IMG/VR virus record: IMGVR_UViG_3300037504_000905
Coordinates: 1-30,601 of that record
DNA: 30,601 bases
Strand: one strand, 5' to 3'
From: a virus
In this document: one piece after another, positions 28,206 to 30,601 of the stretch
How positions within the stretch are numbered: the stretch's first letter is position 1
Layout: every line of letters starts with the position of its first letter
Notes under the pieces: model-generated
Told to the model about the DNA's origin: nothing
The model's database searches: none
The model's input: the letters and a program-made list of their open reading frames with translations, nothing else
Translations under genes and position numbers: made by a program

Positions 28206-28268
28206 ATACTAACTACCATGTTCATTGTTAGGGTTCTTTTCCCACATTTGAATTTTCTCCTTTACTCT

Positions 28269-28640
28269 TTACTGTCTTTCTTCTAATACATCGTTCCATG
28301 TCCACTTTTCGCACATTTCATCATACAAAGTTGCGAACAATTCTCGTTCAAAGCTATCCATACTATTTTTGTATCGCAACTTTGCCTCATGTTCAGAAAC
28401 GTCTAAAGTATTGTAAACAAATATTACGCTTGGCTCTAATGTAAGCAATCCAACATCGTGCGCCCAATCAGACAAATCATCATAAGTATCCTCATGAGCG
28501 TCTATTTCCGATTGCTCAAATTCAGTATCTTTCATTGCCTGAAGTCCAGCCAAGCAAATTCTTGAATATCCTGATGCTTCATGATCCCAGTTTTCCAACG
28601 CTTCTCTTACTTTTTGTTGCAATTCTTTGTTATTCATCAT
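28269..28640 (-). CDS. Unknown helical acidic protein
   Basis: The start is taken at ATG 28640 (123 residues), with AGGGGAGAATTA before it; an in-frame ATG at 28676 also has a fair GGGGAA site, so the N-terminus is uncertain. The protein is acidic and mostly helical (QQKVREALENWDHEASGYSRICLAGLQAMKDTEFEQSEIDAHEDTYDDLSDWAHDVG). DALEHRE-like phage proteins occur, but no family is recognised. It follows 28690-28914 in the same unit. Confidence 0.55.
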   Translation of the reverse strand: MMNNKELQQKVREALENWDHEASGYSRICLAGLQAMKDTEFEQSEIDAHEDTYDDLSDWAHDVGLLTLEPSVIFVYNTLDVSEHEAKLRYKNSMDSFERELFATLYDEMCEKWTWNDVLEERQ

Positions 28641-28689
28641 TAATTCTCCCCTGACCAAATCTCCTCTTTCAAACATTTCTGTAATTCCC

Positions 28690-28914
28690 CTATACTGTTA
28701 TTGTGAAATTTATGTTATGGAAAATTGCATTGTCACCGCTGTCTAAAACGGCTTTGGCTTCAACGATATTCCCAATTGCTTTTTTGATTTTTCTTAATGC
28801 ATCTTCTGATTCAATACAAAAAGAAAAACCAACAGTGTTATCGAATTTCAAGTTTTCATCAAACCCCCCGCCTATCTGACAAAAGCTTCCGTCATCAAAA
28901 CGTACTGTTATCAT
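28690..28914 (-). CDS. Unknown small protein; frame continues upstream without a start
   Basis: From ATG 28914 it encodes 74 residues (TVRFDDGSFCQIGGGFDENLKFDNTVGFSFCIESEDALRKIKKAIGNIVEAKAV). The frame stays open upstream for about 90 bases and reads coding-like (HVNAKELDLIQALAEVKKPDYNGQ), but no ATG, GTG or TTG lies there before the adaptor gene's stop. So the 5' part may have been lost, or translation begins at a rare codon. No strong ribosome site precedes 28914. Confidence 0.5.
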   Translation of the reverse strand: MITVRFDDGSFCQIGGGFDENLKFDNTVGFSFCIESEDALRKIKKAIGNIVEAKAVLDSGDNAIFHNINFTITV

Positions 28915-29008
28915 CTGTCCATTGTAATCAGGTTTCTTGACTTCTGCTAATGCTTGAATTAAATCGAGTTCCTTAGCATTAACATGGATTATTGCAAATG
29001 GAGGATAT

Positions 29009-30280
29009 TTACAATGTGTTGATGTGTCGGTTTATTTTTATACCGCGGGATTGTATGCGTTTGTATGCCGTTGCTTCACCTAAACGTGTGCCAAATGGAT
29101 TCATTAGATCCTCTTCCGTAAAACCAAATGAGCGCACATTATTTGTAAGTGCAAGATCTTCTTGCCAGCGATTGACTATGCGAGATGGAGCGTCACATTG
29201 GCAAATTGGTTTGTTTAAGCGTGCTGTTGCAAGCATTGCAATTGTATAAGCCCACCATTGCGATAATTCATCACAGTTGCGATTTCGTTGTGTTTGTTCA
29301 CCACTGTAGTAATTTATGATGACTTTGTCAGGCTCAAGGCTTTCGTTGAAACATCCATAGTCCCAACTTCCGCTTGAATATGATGCGGGCTGCACAGCAA
29401 ATGTTCCGACACGTTTGTTTTGTGTGCGTAAACATCCTGTTTGACTTGACCAACTGCAACCAACATCGTTGCATACAGCCTCGTTTACCCACAAAAATGT
29501 TGCTTGATCGGAACTGTCATTGTAAACTCGATAGAATTCTACAGTGTCCACATAAGAAGATGCTGAATCGGCGTCAATTATGCCAGCGTCAATTTGACGC
29601 TGTAATTGAGGTTTAAGCAGCAGATATTTTGGAATGTAAACTATTGCGGTTGCCCCACTGATTTTTGCATTGATTGGCCGAATTTGCCAGTAATTATCAG
29701 CATCTTCACTTCCTGGATCGGTGCGGCAATTTGCAGCATCCGCAGCACTATATTCTTTGAAGTACGCTTTCAGTTCACAAGCATTTGTGAAATCAACGGT
29801 AACTGTAAACACCGCTGTGTCATCAAATGTATCTCCAGTGGTGTCTATATCAGATTCACGTGTAATATCACTCGCATCAATTTGTGATGTCGCGCGTACG
29901 CCACCTTGAATTACTTTTCCATAGCTAGCTTGCACGCTTTTTTGTACAAATCCACTTGCTTGATAACCACTAATACCACGCCATTCTTTTTGATAAAATT
30001 GCGGATAGTTAACAGTTTCAATGTACCATTGTGGTGCAGGAAAATAACCAACTTCGTGAATTAAATCATCTTCTGCTTGCCTGATTGCAAGTCGCAATTC
30101 TTCGCGTGACAGTTGGCTATCATCTTGCCAACCAAATTGATACAAATAATCCGTACATCTTTGACTGGCCCTAAGTTCAGTTTTTGCTTGAAAGAATTGA
30201 ATTGGATCAAATCCTAGAATATTGGCATATCTTCCAAGACTTAAAAAATTATTACCTGCATACTCTGCACTAAACGTCAT
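29009..30280 (-). CDS. Probable head-tail adaptor / structural protein
   Basis: This 423-residue protein has an N-terminal helical part (SLGRYANILGFDPIQFFQAKTELRASQRCTDYLYQFGWQDDSQLSREELRLAIRQAEDDLIHEVGYFPAPQWY) and a C-terminal helical part (WWAYTIAMLATARLNKPICQCDAPSRIVNRWQEDL, then LMNPFGTRLGEATAYKRIQ). This helix-beta-helix plan recalls gp6/gp15-type head-tail connectors with a long beta insert (about 110-330). That the inserted portion forms a decoration is inference. The ATG is at the predicted transcription start of its promoter, so the mRNA is leaderless. It is not next to the tail operon but lies in a separate unit. Confidence 0.5.
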   Translation of the reverse strand: MTFSAEYAGNNFLSLGRYANILGFDPIQFFQAKTELRASQRCTDYLYQFGWQDDSQLSREELRLAIRQAEDDLIHEVGYFPAPQWYIETVNYPQFYQKEWRGISGYQASGFVQKSVQASYGKVIQGGVRATSQIDASDITRESDIDTTGDTFDDTAVFTVTVDFTNACELKAYFKEYSAADAANCRTDPGSEDADNYWQIRPINAKISGATAIVYIPKYLLLKPQLQRQIDAGIIDADSASSYVDTVEFYRVYNDSSDQATFLWVNEAVCNDVGCSWSSQTGCLRTQNKRVGTFAVQPASYSSGSWDYGCFNESLEPDKVIINYYSGEQTQRNRNCDELSQWWAYTIAMLATARLNKPICQCDAPSRIVNRWQEDLALTNNVRSFGFTEEDLMNPFGTRLGEATAYKRIQSRGIKINRHINTL

Positions 30281-30286
30281 ACAATT

Positions 30287-30314
30287 ATTATAGCACAGAT
30301 TTATAAATTGTCAA
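30287..30314 (-). promoter_or_regulatory. Leaderless promoter of the adaptor gene
   Basis: Leftward TTGACA (30309-30314), 16 bp, TATAAT (30287-30292), with TGTGC before the -10. The ATG at 30280 falls exactly on the expected start site. Confidence 0.8.
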
Positions 30315-30320
30315 ATTTAA

Positions 30321-30575
30321 TCATTCATCCATTTCTTCAATTTCCCACTGGTTTCTCAAGCTTGTTTTCAATGCAAACATCCAGCCTGATGTCCGTTCTT
30401 TGCTCGGGAAATCATAGGCATTGAAAACAAATGTCGATTTATCTATCTTTACAATCTCTATTTGCCAAGTCTTACTTCTAATAAACAACGTGTCTCCGCG
30501 TTGCATCTCGGCGGTTTTTGATGATATGATTTTCTGTTTATCCTTCTGGTGTTTTGCTTGAATTGTGTAATCCAT
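30321..30575 (-). CDS. Unknown small protein
   Basis: This 84-residue protein has AAAGAGAATTAAAA before ATG. It is basic with a beta-rich centre (MQRGDTLFIRSKTWQIEIVKIDKSTFVFNAYDFPSKERTSGWMFALKTSLRNQWEIEE), resembling small head-to-tail or head-completion proteins. It ends six bases before the -35 of the adaptor promoter. The family is not recognised. Confidence 0.5.
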   Translation of the reverse strand: MDYTIQAKHQKDKQKIISSKTAEMQRGDTLFIRSKTWQIEIVKIDKSTFVFNAYDFPSKERTSGWMFALKTSLRNQWEIEEMDE

Positions 30576-30601
30576 TTTTAATTCTCTTTTAATGTATCTA
30601 T

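Noticed and set aside
27948-28247. Genome-wide recoding of TAG as a sense codon
   Set aside because: TAG ends the chaperone, propeller and terminase small subunit genes at sensible positions, so the amber at 28209 is a local matter.

Overview
The window is part of an AT-rich tailed-phage genome with a long, non-contractile (siphovirus-type) tail. Support comes from a tape-measure gene, distal-tail and baseplate genes, a frameshifted tail-assembly chaperone, both terminase subunits, a phage/plasmid-type primase-helicase and many tiny tightly packed genes. Signals are those of an ordinary bacterial sigma-70 host: TTGACA/TATAAT boxes, often with a TGn extended -10, and GGAG ribosome sites. The host cannot be named from the sequence. 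No portal, capsid, lysin, integrase, tRNA or CRISPR array is visible, so they are either outside the window or absent.

Layout. (1) 1-13198, leftward: a tail operon read from a promoter at 13206-13233. It runs DUF1360 membrane protein, small protein, HK97-gp10-like protein, tail tube, six-bladed Asp-box propeller, tail-assembly chaperone (with a frame-shifted extension), tape measure, Dit, baseplate/fibre protein, small Tat-signal protein, Gp37-like baseplate hub, and a long tail fibre that leaves the window at base 1. The fibre frame has no stop inside the window. (2) 13297-13812, rightward: terminase small subunit, divergent from the tail operon. (3) 13856-19518, leftward: small unknown genes in short transcription units, plus a three-gene module of FtsK/HerA-like translocase, small membrane protein and membrane protein with a C-terminal winged helix. 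(4) 19730-21277, rightward: terminase large subunit. (5) 21354-22409, leftward: more small genes. (6) 22586-25692, rightward: HNH endonuclease, C5-cytosine methyltransferase, small protein, D5/P4-type primase-helicase, small protein. (7) 25788-27498, leftward: small genes including four proteins of 36-54 residues, three of them mostly hydrophobic. (8) 27613-27885: an origin-like stretch with GGTACAC repeats, a large inverted repeat and AT-rich direct repeats. (9) 27948-30575, leftward: small genes and a probable head-tail adaptor.

Regulation is the most striking part. Five leftward small-gene units share one exact promoter layout: TATAAT, 17 bp, TTGACA (TTGACG once), 9 bp, then four direct repeats on an 11-bp pitch (GTTACGA plus 4 bp, three times, then GTTAACAT). 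The 7+4 layout resembles OmpR/PhoB-type (Pho-box) operators and suggests one regulator controlling a dispersed set of accessory operons. A second promoter class places the start codon about 7-10 bases after the -10, so the mRNAs should be leaderless. It drives the tail operon, both terminase genes, the HNH/methyltransferase/primase operon and the adaptor gene. Three rightward members or copies carry a GTCAA-N-TTGAC palindrome over the -35. The phage therefore seems to separate core functions (leaderless class) from accessory genes (repeat-controlled, Shine-Dalgarno-led class).
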